From Pseudomonas sp. A-1 (GTDB lineage: Bacteria > Pseudomonadota > Gammaproteobacteria > Pseudomonadales > Pseudomonadaceae): DNA of 45,503 nucleotides. Numbering within the stretch: position 1 is the stretch's first letter; each line of letters opens with the position of its first letter. A program made the translations under genes and the position numbers. The notes beneath the pieces are model-generated. The model saw only the letters and a list, made by a program, of their open reading frames with translations. It did no database searches and was not told the DNA's origin. The DNA lies in contig NZ_SSTC01000033.1 of the NCBI RefSeq assembly GCF_004801855.1, positions 1-45,503 of the forward strand, given 5' to 3'. Positions 1 through 13,759 of the stretch are shown one piece after another.

Positions 1-704
1 CGGCTCTCGGCGTCGCGCGCGCCCTGTTCGATCCAGGCGGCGATCAGCGCGATCTCCGCCTCGTCCAGCCAGGGCGGGCCGTCGTAGGGCATGCGCGGTC
101 GCGCCTGGCCGCGGATGCGGCGCAGCAGCTCGCTGGCCTCGGGCGCGCCGGGGATCACCCGCGCGCGCTCGCCGCTGGCCAGGGCCTCGGCGTGGGAGGT
201 CAGGCGCAGGCCTTCCGGCGGCGGGCCCATCAGGCCCTGGGTGGCGTGGCACTTGCTGCAGCGGCGGGCGAGGATCGGCGCGACCTGCGTCCAGGTGACC
301 GGGCCGTCGACAGTCTGGGCGGGCGGAGCGGGGGCTGCGGCGGCGGGTTCGGCGCCGGCCGGCAGGCCGTCGGCGATCCAGCGCTCGAACAGGGACATCT
401 CGGCCGCGGACAGCCAGGGCGGGCCGGTCATCGGCATGCGCGGCTGGCGTGCGCCGCTCAGGCGCAGCAGCAGCTCGCTGTCCTGCGGCTTGCCGGCGAG
501 CGCCACCGGGCCGCGCTGGCTGCCGGCGCGCAGTCCCTCCAGGCTGTCCAGGCGCAGCCCCAGCGGTGCGCTGGCTCCGGAGTGGCAGAGCACGCAGCGC
601 GCCTGCAGGATCGGCGCGATCTCGGTGTAGGTGACGGCTTGCTGGGCTAGGGCGGCGGCCGGTCCGAGCAGGAGCGGCAGCAGCAGGCGCTGGACGATGG
701 ACAT
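1..704 (-). CDS. Two-haem c-type cytochrome, 3' end cut by window edge
   Basis: Reading leftward from the ATG at 704-702, the frame stays open to position 1 (234 full codons), so the C-terminus is missing. A signal peptide (MSIVQRLLLPLLLGPAAALA) predicts periplasmic export. Two repeats follow, each with one haem-binding motif (CVLCH in the first, CSKCH in the second) and a matching tail (PRMPMTGPPWL, then PRMPYDGPPWL), so the protein arose by internal duplication. A proline/alanine linker separates them. The downstream Met of each repeat is a plausible axial haem ligand, which is inference. The gene diverges from cumA across about 180 bp, so it may deliver or accept electrons near that copper oxidase. 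The substrate is unknown. Confidence 0.85.
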   Translation of the reverse strand, partial: MSIVQRLLLPLLLGPAAALAQQAVTYTEIAPILQARCVLCHSGASAPLGLRLDSLEGLRAGSQRGPVALAGKPQDSELLLRLSGARQPRMPMTGPPWLSAAEMSLFERWIADGLPAGAEPAAAAPAPPAQTVDGPVTWTQVAPILARRCSKCHATQGLMGPPPEGLRLTSHAEALASGERARVIPGAPEASELLRRIRGQARPRMPYDGPPWLDEAEIALIAAWIEQGARDAES

Positions 705-887
705 GGCGACTCCACAATTCCCTGCGTGGGCGTGTCCTGCAAGCCTAGCCCAGCGCGGCCTGTGCCGATGTGTCGCGGATGGGCTCGCCGGCGCAGCATG
801 GATAATGAGAAACTCTGTCATCCGTGTCCTGCTCGCGGCACTTCGCCGGGGCAGGGCTGATTCCGTTTTCGCCCGCGAGGTGTCCCG

Positions 888-2261
888 ATGTCCTTCACCC
901 GCCGACAAGTCCTCGCCGGCCTGGCCGGTCTCGGCGCCCTCGGCCTGGCCGGCGGCGGCGCCCGTTACTGGCTGGGCCGCCCGGCCGACCCCTCCGGCCA
1001 CGACTACGAGCTGATCGCCGCGCCGCTGGACGTCGAGCTGGTGCCCGGCCACAGGACCGGTGCCTGGGCCTACGGCGGCCAGGCGCCGGGCCTGGAGCTG
1101 CGCGCCCGCCAGGGCGAGCGTCTGCGGGTGCGCTTCGTCAACCGCCTGCCCGAGCCGAGCACCATCCACTGGCACGGCATCCGCCTGCCGCTGGAGATGG
1201 ACGGCGTACCCTACCTGTCGCAGCTGCCGGTGCTGCCCGGCGAGTACTTCGACTACGACTTCGTGGTGCCGGACGCCGGCAGCTTCTGGTACCACCCGCA
1301 CACTGCCAGCGGCGAGCAGCTCGGCCGCGGCCTGGTCGGTCCGCTGATTGTCGAGGAGCGCGAGCCGAGCGGCTTCCGCCACGAGCGCACGCTGAGCCTG
1401 AAGAGCTGGCACGTGGACGGACAGGGCGCCTTCACCGATTTCAGCCTGCCGCGCGAGGCGGCCCGCGGCGGCACGCCGGGGCGGCTGTCGACGGTCAACG
1501 GCGCGCATGCGCCGACCCTCGACCTGCCGGCCGGGCAGATCGTCCGCCTGCGCATCCTCAACCTCGACAACACCCTGACCTACCGGCTCAACCTGCCGGG
1601 CGCCGAGGCACGCATCTACGCCCTCGACGGCAACCCGGTGGCGCCGCGGCCGCTGGGCAGGGAGTACTGGCTGGGGCCGGGCATGCGCATCGAGCTGGCC
1701 CTGCGCGTGCCGGCGGTCGGTGCCGAACTGGCCCTGCGCAACGGCCCGCTGCGCCTGGCGACGCTGAAGGGCGTGGCCAGCAGCGAGCCGGCCGGCGACT
1801 GGCCGCCGGCGCTGCCGGCCAACCCGGTCGCCGAGCCGGATCTGGCGGCGGCCGAGACCCTGCGCTTCAACTTCGAGTGGACCGGCGCGGTGTCGGCCAA
1901 CCTGGAGCAGGGCGCGGCGCACAGCTTCTGGCAGGTCAACGGCCAGGCCTGGGACATCGGCGACAAGAGCTGCGTCGAGCGGCCGATCGCCACCCTCAAG
2001 CAGGGGCGCAGCTACATCCTCGAGCTGCGCAACCTCAGCCAGTACCAGCACCCGATCCACCTGCACGGCATGAGCTTCAAGGTGCTGTCCTCCAACCGCC
2101 GGCGCATCGAGGCGCCCTGGTTCACCGACACCTACCTGCTGGGCAAGCAGGAGACGGCGCGGGTCGCGCTGGTGGCCGACAATCCGGGTACCTGGATGTT
2201 CCACTGCCACGTGATCGACCACATGGAGACCGGGCTGATGGCGGCGATCGCGGTGGCCTGA
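888..2261 (+). CDS. cumA: Tat-exported multicopper oxidase (CumA-like)
   Basis: The 457-residue protein starts with a twin-arginine signal (TRRQVLAGLAGLGALGL), so it should be exported folded with copper loaded. All copper-site motifs of a three-domain multicopper oxidase are visible: HWHG at 94-97, WYHPH ending at residue 138, HPIHLHG from 388, and HCHVIDHMETG from 439. The last holds the type 1 copper Cys-His and type 2/3 histidines. Length, Tat signal and a following tadA match CumA of Pseudomonas putida, once implicated in Mn(II) oxidation. The physiological substrate here (copper, manganese or phenolics) cannot be told. The start has a GAGGTG ribosome site just upstream, and a cytochrome c gene diverges from it. 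Confidence 0.92.
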   Translation: MSFTRRQVLAGLAGLGALGLAGGGARYWLGRPADPSGHDYELIAAPLDVELVPGHRTGAWAYGGQAPGLELRARQGERLRVRFVNRLPEPSTIHWHGIRLPLEMDGVPYLSQLPVLPGEYFDYDFVVPDAGSFWYHPHTASGEQLGRGLVGPLIVEEREPSGFRHERTLSLKSWHVDGQGAFTDFSLPREAARGGTPGRLSTVNGAHAPTLDLPAGQIVRLRILNLDNTLTYRLNLPGAEARIYALDGNPVAPRPLGREYWLGPGMRIELALRVPAVGAELALRNGPLRLATLKGVASSEPAGDWPPALPANPVAEPDLAAAETLRFNFEWTGAVSANLEQGAAHSFWQVNGQAWDIGDKSCVERPIATLKQGRSYILELRNLSQYQHPIHLHGMSFKVLSSNRRRIEAPWFTDTYLLGKQETARVALVADNPGTWMFHCHVIDHMETGLMAAIAVA

Positions 2262-2282
2262 GCGGGGAAGGCGGGGTAGGGC

Positions 2283-2381
2283 GTAGGGTGGTGCAACTCG
2301 CGCAGCGATTGCCCACCAGTCATGCAGCGCCGCGGCCTGCGCTCATCGGTAGAAAATCGCTGCGCGAGTTTTCTACCCTAC
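2283..2381. repeat. REP-like double hairpin (inverted pair of units)
   Basis: Two hairpins lie in opposite orientation between cumA and tadA. The outer words are GTAGGGT at 2283-2289 and its complement ACCCTAC at 2375-2381. A 16-base arm at 2295-2310 (AACTCGCGCAGCGATT) has an exact inverted copy at 2355-2370. Each unit folds by itself: the right one as GGTAGAAAA-TCGC-TGC-GCGA-GTTTTCTACC, the left one as GGTGG...CCACC. This is the build of a REP doublet (REPIN/BIME) of pseudomonads, usually extragenic. No second copy was noticed in the window. Confidence 0.7.
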
Positions 2382-2469
2382 GGTCCGGGTGGCCTTCGGG
2401 GCTGTGCGGGCTTGACTCGGCGCCGGCTTTTCCCAAACTGGCGGGCTTTCCTCCAGCTGCAGCCTTCCC

Positions 2470-2952
2470 ATGAAAAGACCCGTGATCATCGACCGCAGCC
2501 AGGACGAGCGCTTCATGCGCGAGGCGCTGGCGCTCGCTGCCGAAGGCGCGGTGCGCGGCGAGGTGCCGGTGGGCGCGGTGCTGGTGGTCGCTGGCGAGGT
2601 GGTCGGCCGCGGCTTCAACTGCCCGATCTCCACCCACGATCCCAGCGCCCACGCCGAGATGGTGGCGATCCGCGATGCGGCGCGCAACCTCGAGAACTAC
2701 CGCCTGGTCGGCAGCACCCTGTACGTGACTCTCGAGCCGTGCAGCATGTGCGCCGGGCTGATCATCCATTCCCGCGTGGCCCGCGTGGTCTACGGCGCCA
2801 CCGAGCCCAAGGCCGGAGTGGTGGAGAGTCGCGGGCGTTTCTTCGAACAGGCCTTCCTCAATCACCGCCTGCTGGTCGAGGGCGGCGTGCTGGCCGCCGA
2901 GTGCGGCGCCATCCTCAGCGAGTTCTTCCGCCTGCGCCGGCAGAAGGGGTAG
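2470..2952 (+). CDS. tadA: tRNA-specific adenosine deaminase
   Basis: TadA converts A34 to inosine in the anticodon of tRNA-Arg(ACG), letting one tRNA read several CGN codons. The 160-residue protein carries the zinc deaminase motifs: H61-A-E63 (HAEMVAIRDA), with the proton-shuttle Glu, and P90-C-S-M-C94 (PCSMCAGL) with the zinc-binding cysteines. Length is typical of proteobacterial TadA. The ATG at 2470 is the first start in frame that agrees with family length, although its ribosome site is weak. It follows cumA (the partner gene was called cumB in P. putida) and converges with mltF, leaving 8 bp between stop codons. Confidence 0.95.
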   Translation: MKRPVIIDRSQDERFMREALALAAEGAVRGEVPVGAVLVVAGEVVGRGFNCPISTHDPSAHAEMVAIRDAARNLENYRLVGSTLYVTLEPCSMCAGLIIHSRVARVVYGATEPKAGVVESRGRFFEQAFLNHRLLVEGGVLAAECGAILSEFFRLRRQKG

Positions 2953-2960
2953 GCGACGGC

Positions 2961-8462
<5,502 letters not shown>

Positions 8463-8472
8463 TCCGGCTGCG

Positions 8473-8502
8473 CCCCTGTGCCTGCCTCGGCAGGCGCAGG
8501 GG
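8473..8502 (+). other. Imperfect 14-bp hairpin after purL
   Basis: CCCCTGTGCCTGCC and GGCAGGCGCAGGGG pair with one G-T mismatch around a TC loop, 10 bp after the purL stop. No T-run follows, so by itself it is more likely a 3'-end stabiliser than a terminator. Confidence 0.45.
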
Positions 8503-8517
8503 AGGTGGAGTTCGTCG

Positions 8518-8543
8518 GGGCGCCTTCGGAAGGCGCCCTTTTT
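8518..8543 (+). terminator. Rho-independent terminator of purL
   Basis: A 9-bp perfect stem (GGGCGCCTT / AAGGCGCCC) with a three-base CGG loop is followed by five T residues, 56 bp beyond the purL stop. Confidence 0.85.
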
Positions 8544-8701
8544 CTGCGTGGAGCGTGCTCCCGTTCACGGATTTGCTGTGGACGGGCCGTTAATTTCGCC
8601 GAGATGTCAGGGACGAAGTGCACGGCCGTCATGGGGTCGTGGCACGATCGGTGGCCAAGGGCCACTACCGCCGTAACCCTCTTCGCCCCGGAGTCCTCTG
8701 G

Positions 8702-9019
8702 ATGTACAAACTCTGCTTCTTCGTTCCCGAATCCCACCTCGATGCGGTCAAGGCCGCGATCTTCGCCACCGGCGCCGGACGTATCGGCAGCTACGACAGC
8801 TGCTGCTGGCAGACCCTCGGTCAAGGCCAGTTCCATCCGCTGCCGGGCAGCCAGCCCTACGAGGGAGCCCAGGGCGAGCTGGCCAGGGTGGCGGAATGGA
8901 AGGTGGAAATGGTGGTGGCCGACGAGCTGATCCATGCCGCGGTCAAGGCCCTCAAGCAGAGCCATCCCTACGAGACGCCGGCCTTCGACGTCTGGCGGCT
9001 GTCGGACATGGTGTTCTGA
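8702..9019 (+). CDS. NIF3/YqfO-like small protein
   Basis: The 105-residue product begins MYKLCFFVPESHLDAVK and has the compact fold motif set of the stand-alone YqfO/NIF3 insert-domain family (GRIGSYDSCCWQT, GQFHPLPGSQP, HPYETPAFDVW). Proteins of this kind are widespread in pseudomonads. Biochemical function is unsettled; a metal-binding role is suggested for full NIF3 proteins, and this short form lacks their dinuclear metal domains. The start at 8702 is preferred over a longer open frame from 8618 because the protein then begins at the family N-terminus with GGAG upstream. It is monocistronic between two terminators. Confidence 0.8.
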   Translation: MYKLCFFVPESHLDAVKAAIFATGAGRIGSYDSCCWQTLGQGQFHPLPGSQPYEGAQGELARVAEWKVEMVVADELIHAAVKALKQSHPYETPAFDVWRLSDMVF

Positions 9020-9035
9020 TCCGCCGGCAGGCATG

Positions 9036-9072
9036 AAAAAGGCGCCGCATCCCTCGATGCCGGCGCCTTTTT
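9036..9072. terminator. Bidirectional terminator between convergent genes
   Basis: AAAAAGGCGCCG-CAT pairs with ATG-CCGGCGCCTTTTT, with one bulged base and a CCCTCG loop. T-runs on both strands suit the YqfO-like gene ending at 9019 and the L,D-transpeptidase gene ending at 9085 from the other side. Confidence 0.85.
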
Positions 9073-9084
9073 CGTTTCCGCGGG

Positions 9085-9591
9085 TCAGGGGCGGATTTCG
9101 ATCAGCGTGCCGTCCTTGACCAGGCTCCACACCTCGCGCATGTCGCGGTTGCGCAGGGCGATGCAGCCTTCGGTCCAGTCGAGGGTGTGGAAGTACCACT
9201 CGGGGTATTCCTCGTCCAGTGGCGTGCCGTGGATCATGATCATGTCGCCCGGCGGCAGGCCCTTCTGCTCGGCGTGCTGGCGATCCTGTGCGTTGGGGTA
9301 GGAGATGTGCATGGACAGGTTGTACTTGTCGCTGGGCTTGCGCCAGTCGATCCAGTAGAAGCCTTCGGGGGTGCGCTTGTCGCCCTGGTAGCGCTTGGGG
9401 CCATCCGGGCGCTTGCCCAGCGAGACGCGATAGCTCTTGAGGATCTCGCCGCGGCTGAGCAGGTGCAGCTTGCGCTCGGACTTGACCACCAGCACCTTGT
9501 CGACCTTGGTGTTCGAGTCCAGGCCCGGGGTGCTCATCGCCAGGGCCAGGGAGGCGAAGAGGAAACTGCAGAGTACGATCAACCAGCGCAT
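9085..9591 (-). CDS. Exported L,D-transpeptidase family (YkuD) protein
   Basis: The 168-residue protein has a signal peptide (MRWLIVLCSFLFASLALA) and a single YkuD domain. The catalytic signature is visible as IHGTPLDEEYPEW...HTLDWTEGCIALRN, with the nucleophilic Cys in TEGCIAL. Family members form or cut 3-3 peptidoglycan crosslinks, or attach lipoproteins to peptidoglycan; which one applies here cannot be told. No LysM domain is present. Two starts are possible: ATG at 9600 (three extra residues, no spaced ribosome site) and ATG at 9591, with GGA nine bases upstream. The second is preferred. It diverges from the Nudix gene across about 260 bp in which no other gene was seen. Confidence 0.88.
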   Translation of the reverse strand: MRWLIVLCSFLFASLALAMSTPGLDSNTKVDKVLVVKSERKLHLLSRGEILKSYRVSLGKRPDGPKRYQGDKRTPEGFYWIDWRKPSDKYNLSMHISYPNAQDRQHAEQKGLPPGDMIMIHGTPLDEEYPEWYFHTLDWTEGCIALRNRDMREVWSLVKDGTLIEIRP

Positions 9592-9852
9592 GAAAGGCAT
9601 TCCAGTGCAAACCAGGGTGGCCGTCAGCCCGGCGGCCGGTTGTTCATGCAGCGCGCCACAGGGGCTGATTGGTCGCGCTGTACCACGGGGAGGCCGGACT
9701 GCTGCCGGCTGTGGCGATGGGTGAATTTTAGGCCAGTGGCGGGGGTGGGGGAAGGGTGCGCAGCGGCGGCTGGTCGGCGCCGGCGGCGAGGGCTTGGGCG
9801 TGTTGCGTCTTTCATGCCATGATTCATGCATTTCCCATGACGAGAGTGCTCC

Positions 9853-10455
9853 ATGCTGGACGTGCTGCGCCAACGCGTACAGGCCCACACGCCGGGTTCC
9901 CTGCCCAGTGACCGCGACTTTCCTGAGGCGGCGGTGCTGGTGCCGGTCACCCGCAGCGCCGAGCCGCAACTGGTACTGACCCTGCGCGCCAGCGGCTTGT
10001 CGACCCATGGCGGCGAGGTGGCCTTTCCCGGCGGGCGCCGCGACCCGGACGACGAGTCGCTGGTGTTCACCGCCCTGCGCGAGGCGCACGAGGAGGTGGG
10101 GCTGGCGCCGGGCCTGGTGGAGGTGGTCGGCCCGCTGAGCACGCAGATCTCCCGTCACGGCATCAAGGTCGTTCCCTACGTCGGCTTCATTCCCGACCAT
10201 GTCGACTTCCAGGCCAATCGCGACGAGATCGATGCGGTGTTCAGCGTGCCACTGGAGTTCTTCCGCGAGGACCCGCGCGAGATCACCCACCGCATCGACT
10301 ACCTCGGCCACAGCTGGTACGTGCCGAGCTACCGCTACGCCGGCTTCAAGATCTGGGGACTGACCGCGATCATGGTGGTCGAGCTGGTCAACCTGGTGTA
10401 CGACGCCGGCATCCAGCTGCGCGAGCCGCCGCCCCACTACATTCATTACCGTTGA
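9853..10455 (+). CDS. Nudix hydrolase, CoA pyrophosphatase (NudL) type
   Basis: The 200-residue protein contains the Nudix helix signature ending in [11 protein letters not shown], preceded by the UPF0035-type motif [20 protein letters not shown] that marks the CoA/acyl-CoA diphosphatase branch (NudL/YeaB). The expected reaction is hydrolysis of CoA to 3',5'-ADP and 4'-phosphopantetheine. Substrate assignment rests on motif only; the Nudix box has six rather than five residues between the first Gly and Glu, as is usual in this branch. It leads a tight operon with the gamma-carbonic-anhydrase-like gene 20 bp downstream. Confidence 0.88.
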   Translation: MLDVLRQRVQAHTPGSLPSDRDFPEAAVLVPVTRSAEPQLVLTLRASGLSTHGGEVAFPGGRRDPDDESLVFTALREAHEEVGLAPGLVEVVGPLSTQISRHGIKVVPYVGFIPDHVDFQANRDEIDAVFSVPLEFFREDPREITHRIDYLGHSWYVPSYRYAGFKIWGLTAIMVVELVNLVYDAGIQLREPPPHYIHYR

Positions 10456-10475
10456 GCGTGCCGAGGAGGCTGCCG

Positions 10476-11000
10476 ATGAAATACCGCCTGGGCGATGCCC
10501 GAGTTGAAGCCCATCCCGACAGCTGGGTGGCCCCCGGCGCCAGCCTGGTCGGCAAGGTGCGCCTGGATGCCGGTGCCAGCGTGTGGTTCGGCGCCGTGCT
10601 GCGCGGCGACAACGAGCTGATCCACGTCGGCGAAGACAGCAACGTGCAGGACGGCAGCGTGCTGCACACCGACATGGGCTGGCCGCTGACCATCGGCAAG
10701 GGCGTGACCATCGGCCACAAGGTCACCCTGCATGGCTGCACCATCGGTGACCACAGCCTGGTCGGCATCGGCGCCGTGGTGCTCAACGGCGCCAGGATCG
10801 GCCGCAACTGCCTGATCGGCGCCGGCGCGCTGATCCCCGAGGGCAAGGAGATTCCCGACGGCAGCCTGGTGATGGGCGTGCCGGGCAGGGTGGTGCGCCA
10901 GCTGAGCGAGGAACAGATCCGCGGACTGCAGGCCAACGCCGCCCACTACGTCGACAACGCCCGCCGCTACGCCCGCGAACTGGCCGAGCAGGACGACTGA
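10476..11000 (+). CDS. Gamma-carbonic-anhydrase-like hexapeptide protein
   Basis: This is a 174-residue left-handed beta-helix protein of the YrdA/PaaY/CaiE class, with repeated hexapeptides ([48 protein letters not shown]). His64, His81 and His86 are spaced as the three zinc ligands of gamma-class carbonic anhydrases, so a metal site between trimer subunits is likely. CO2 hydration activity is unproven for most relatives. The ATG at 10476 has a strong GAGGAGG ribosome site six bases upstream, so the in-frame TTG at 10452 is rejected. Its stop overlaps the next start by one base (TGATG), showing translational coupling. Confidence 0.9.
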   Translation: MKYRLGDARVEAHPDSWVAPGASLVGKVRLDAGASVWFGAVLRGDNELIHVGEDSNVQDGSVLHTDMGWPLTIGKGVTIGHKVTLHGCTIGDHSLVGIGAVVLNGARIGRNCLIGAGALIPEGKEIPDGSLVMGVPGRVVRQLSEEQIRGLQANAAHYVDNARRYARELAEQDD

Positions 11001-11200
11001 TGGTCGAGCTGCAGGACAAGCCGGTCGCCTCGCCCTGCGTGTACGTCTGCGCGCTGGACGACAACGACCTCTGCGTCGGCTGCCAGCGCAGCGGCGACGA
11101 AATCACCCGCTGGGGCCGCATGGACAACGCCGAGCGCCGTGCCGTGCTCGCGCGCTGCCGCGAGCGCGCCCTGGCCGCAGGACTGTTGACCCCCCTCTGA
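11000..11200 (+). CDS. DUF1289 small Cys-rich protein
   Basis: The 66-residue product has the DUF1289 pattern SPCVYVC...[18 protein letters not shown], with four cysteines that look suited to a zinc or iron-sulfur centre. Function is unknown. It overlaps the preceding gene by one base and lies 11 bp before purT, so it is part of the operon. Confidence 0.88.
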   Translation: MVELQDKPVASPCVYVCALDDNDLCVGCQRSGDEITRWGRMDNAERRAVLARCRERALAAGLLTPL

Positions 11201-11211
11201 GGAAAGCCTTA

Positions 11212-12393
11212 GTGACCATGATCGGAACCCCGCTGTCGCCGAGCGCGACCCGTGTACTGCTGTGCGGCTCTGGCGAGCTGGGCAAGGAAGTCGTCATCGA
11301 GCTGCAGCGCCTGGGCTGCGAGGTGATCGCCGTCGACCGCTACGCCAACGCTCCGGCCATGCAGGTGGCGCACCGCAGCCACGTGATCAGCATGCTCGAC
11401 GGCGCCGCGCTGCGCGCGGTGATCGAGCAGGAGCAGCCGCACTACATCGTCCCCGAGATCGAGGCCATCGCCACCGATACCCTGGTCGAGCTGGAGGCCG
11501 AGGGCTTCACCGTGGTGCCCACCGCGCGCGCGGCGAAGCTGACCATGAACCGAGAGGGCATCCGCCGCCTGGCCGCCGAGGAGCTGGGCCTGCCGACCTC
11601 GCCGTACCGCTTCGCCGACAGCTTCGAGGACTACGCCGCGGCGGTCGCCGAGCTGGGCTTCCCCTGCGTGGTCAAGCCGATCATGAGCTCTTCCGGCAAG
11701 GGTCAGAGCCTGCTGCGCGGTGCGGACGACGTGCGCAAGGCCTGGGACTACGCCCAGGAAGGCGGCCGCGCCGGCAAGGGCCGGGTGATCGTCGAGGGCT
11801 TCATCGACTTCGACTACGAGATCACCCTGCTCACCGTGCGCCACATCGGCGGCACCACCTTCTGCGCGCCGGTCGGCCACCGCCAGGAGAAGGGCGACTA
11901 CCAGGAGTCCTGGCAGCCGCAGGCGATGAGTCCTGCTGCGCTGGCCGAGTCCGAACGCATCGCCCGTGCGGTGACCGAGGCCCTCGGCGGCCGCGGCCTG
12001 TTCGGCGTCGAGCTGTTCATCAAGGGCGACCAGGTGTGGTTCAGCGAGGTGTCGCCGCGCCCGCACGACACCGGCCTGGTGACGCTGATCTCCCAGGACC
12101 TCTCCGAGTTCGCCCTGCACGCGCGGGCCATCCTCGGCCTGCCGATCCCGGCGATCCGCCAGTTCGGCCCTTCGGCCTCGGCGGTGATCCTGGTCGAGGG
12201 CGAGTCGCAGCAGGTCGCCTTCGGCAACCTCGGCGCCGCGCTGGCCGAGGCGGATACCGCGCTGCGCCTGTTCGGCAAGCCGGAAGTCAGCGGCCAGCGG
12301 CGCATGGGCGTGGCGCTGGCGCGCGACGAGTCGATCGAGGCGGCGCGCGCCAAGGCGCTGCGCGCGGCGCAGGCGGTCACTGTCGAGCTGTAA
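11212..12393 (+). CDS. purT: Formate-dependent phosphoribosylglycinamide formyltransferase 2
   Basis: PurT makes formyl-GAR from GAR, formate and ATP, the folate-independent route for the third step of purine synthesis. The 393-residue ATP-grasp protein shows the N-terminal nucleotide fold ([21 protein letters not shown]), the ATP-grasp segment ([15 protein letters not shown]) and the metal/active-site stretch [14 protein letters not shown]. The start is taken as GTG at 11212, because TGAGGAAAG lies eight bases upstream and the N-terminus then matches known Pseudomonas PurT. The ATG two codons later would have poor spacing. It ends the Nudix-gammaCA-DUF1289-purT operon. Confidence 0.97.
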   Translation: MTMIGTPLSPSATRVLLCGSGELGKEVVIELQRLGCEVIAVDRYANAPAMQVAHRSHVISMLDGAALRAVIEQEQPHYIVPEIEAIATDTLVELEAEGFTVVPTARAAKLTMNREGIRRLAAEELGLPTSPYRFADSFEDYAAAVAELGFPCVVKPIMSSSGKGQSLLRGADDVRKAWDYAQEGGRAGKGRVIVEGFIDFDYEITLLTVRHIGGTTFCAPVGHRQEKGDYQESWQPQAMSPAALAESERIARAVTEALGGRGLFGVELFIKGDQVWFSEVSPRPHDTGLVTLISQDLSEFALHARAILGLPIPAIRQFGPSASAVILVEGESQQVAFGNLGAALAEADTALRLFGKPEVSGQRRMGVALARDESIEAARAKALRAAQAVTVEL

Positions 12394-12408
12394 GCGGCCC
12401 GGGCAGCG

Positions 12409-12447
12409 AAAAGGCCGGCCACCCTCGCGGGTGCCGGCCTTTCTTTT
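12409..12447. terminator. Bidirectional terminator, purT / yfjD
   Basis: AAAAGGCCGGC-CACCC pairs with GGGTGCCGGCCTTT around a short loop with one bulge, followed by TTTCTTTT on the plus strand and a T-run on the minus strand. It separates convergent purT (ending 12393) and yfjD (ending 12469). Confidence 0.82.
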
Positions 12448-12468
12448 GATCTGTGGGACGGCGACGGC

Positions 12469-13746
12469 TCATTCGTCCTCGTGCCGGCCGGGCTCGGCCC
12501 GCCAGGCGCGTACGCGCTTCACGCGGTTTTCCTCGGCCTGGAGGATCTCCAGGCGATAGGGGCCGATCTTCAGGCATACGCTGCTGTCGGGGATGGTTTC
12601 CAGCGCCTCGGTGACCAGGCCGTTGATGGTGCGCGGGCCGTCGCAGGGCAGGTGCCAGCCCAGTTCGCGGTTGACCTCGCGGATGTTGGCGCTGCCGTCG
12701 ACCACGAAGCTGCCGTCGTCCTGGGGGTGGACGGACGGCTCGCGCAGGCCGGGCTGGGTGGTGAACTCACCGACGATCTCCTCGAGGATGTCCTCGAGGG
12801 TGACCAGGCCAATCACCTCGCCGTACTCGTCGACCACCATGCCCATGCGCCGCTTGAACTTCTGGAAGTTGATCAGCTGGGTCGACAGCGGGGTGTTTTC
12901 CGGCACGAAGTAGGGCTCCACGCAGGCGCTGCGCAGCGCCTCGTGGGTCAGCTGGCTGTGGGTCAGCAGGCGGGCGATGCGGCGCATGTGGATCACCCCC
13001 TCGACCTGGTTGAGGTCGTGGCGGTACACCGGCAGGCGGGTGTGGCTGGTGCTGCGCAGCTGGGCGACGATCTGCCCGATGTCCTCCTCGAGATCGATGC
13101 CGATGACCTCGTTGCGCGGGATCATGATGTCGTTGACCGAGACCCGCTCCAGGTCGAGGATGCCCAGCAGCATGTTCTGCCGGTCGAGCGGCAGGCCGCC
13201 GCCGGCCTCGCGCACCACGCTGCGCAGCTCCTCGGCGGACAGGCCTTCCTGGCGGTGCTGTGCCGGGTCGATGCCGAGCAGGCGCAGCAGGCCATTGCTG
13301 ATCGCGCCGGTGACCCACACCAGCGGGTGGAGCAGGCGCATCAGCAGCAGCAGCACGCGGCTGGCCGGGTAGGCGACCTGTTCCGGGCGCAGGGCGGCCA
13401 GGGTCTTGGGGGTGATCTCGCCGAAGATCAGGATGACGATGGTCAGCACCACGGTGGAGATGGCGATGCCGGCCTCGCCCCACAGGTCCACGGCGATCAC
13501 CGTGGCGATGGAGGCGGCGAGGATGTTGACCACGTTGTTGCCGACCAGGATGGTGCCGAGCAGGCGGTCGGGGCGGCTGAGCAGCTCGCTGGCGCGCCGG
13601 GCGCCCTTGTGCCCCTCGCGCGCCAGGTGGCGCAGGCGGTAGCGGTTGAGGCTGAGCATGCCGGTCTCGGAGCTGGAGAAGAACGCCGAGCAGGCGATCA
13701 GGAATACCAGCAGTCCGAACAACAAACCCGAATGGAGATCGCCCAC
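12469..13746 (-). CDS. yfjD: CNNM/CBS-domain membrane protein (CorC/YfjD family)
   Basis: The 425-residue protein has an N-terminal DUF21/CNNM membrane domain (residues about 1-190, with FFSSSETGMLSLNRYRLRHL and GEITPKTLAAL), a tandem CBS pair (about 205-340, including MIPRNEVIGID and VDEYGEVIGLVTLEDILEEIVG) and a C-terminal CorC_HlyC domain. Relatives move Mg2+/Co2+ or protect from these ions; transport here is inferred. The start is GTG at 13746, 13 bp past the ypjD stop, with AGGA upstream. The ffh-ypjD-yfjD neighbourhood matches that of E. coli, supporting the name. Confidence 0.92.
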   Translation of the reverse strand: MGDLHSGLLFGLLVFLIACSAFFSSSETGMLSLNRYRLRHLAREGHKGARRASELLSRPDRLLGTILVGNNVVNILAASIATVIAVDLWGEAGIAISTVVLTIVILIFGEITPKTLAALRPEQVAYPASRVLLLLMRLLHPLVWVTGAISNGLLRLLGIDPAQHRQEGLSAEELRSVVREAGGGLPLDRQNMLLGILDLERVSVNDIMIPRNEVIGIDLEEDIGQIVAQLRSTSHTRLPVYRHDLNQVEGVIHMRRIARLLTHSQLTHEALRSACVEPYFVPENTPLSTQLINFQKFKRRMGMVVDEYGEVIGLVTLEDILEEIVGEFTTQPGLREPSVHPQDDGSFVVDGSANIREVNRELGWHLPCDGPRTINGLVTEALETIPDSSVCLKIGPYRLEILQAEENRVKRVRAWRAEPGRHEDE

Positions 13747-13759
13747 GGCGTCGGCAGTC

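Noticed and set aside
10452-10475. TTG start extending the gamma-carbonic-anhydrase-like protein by eight residues
   Set aside because: It would overlap the Nudix stop, and the ATG at 10476 has a near-perfect ribosome site.
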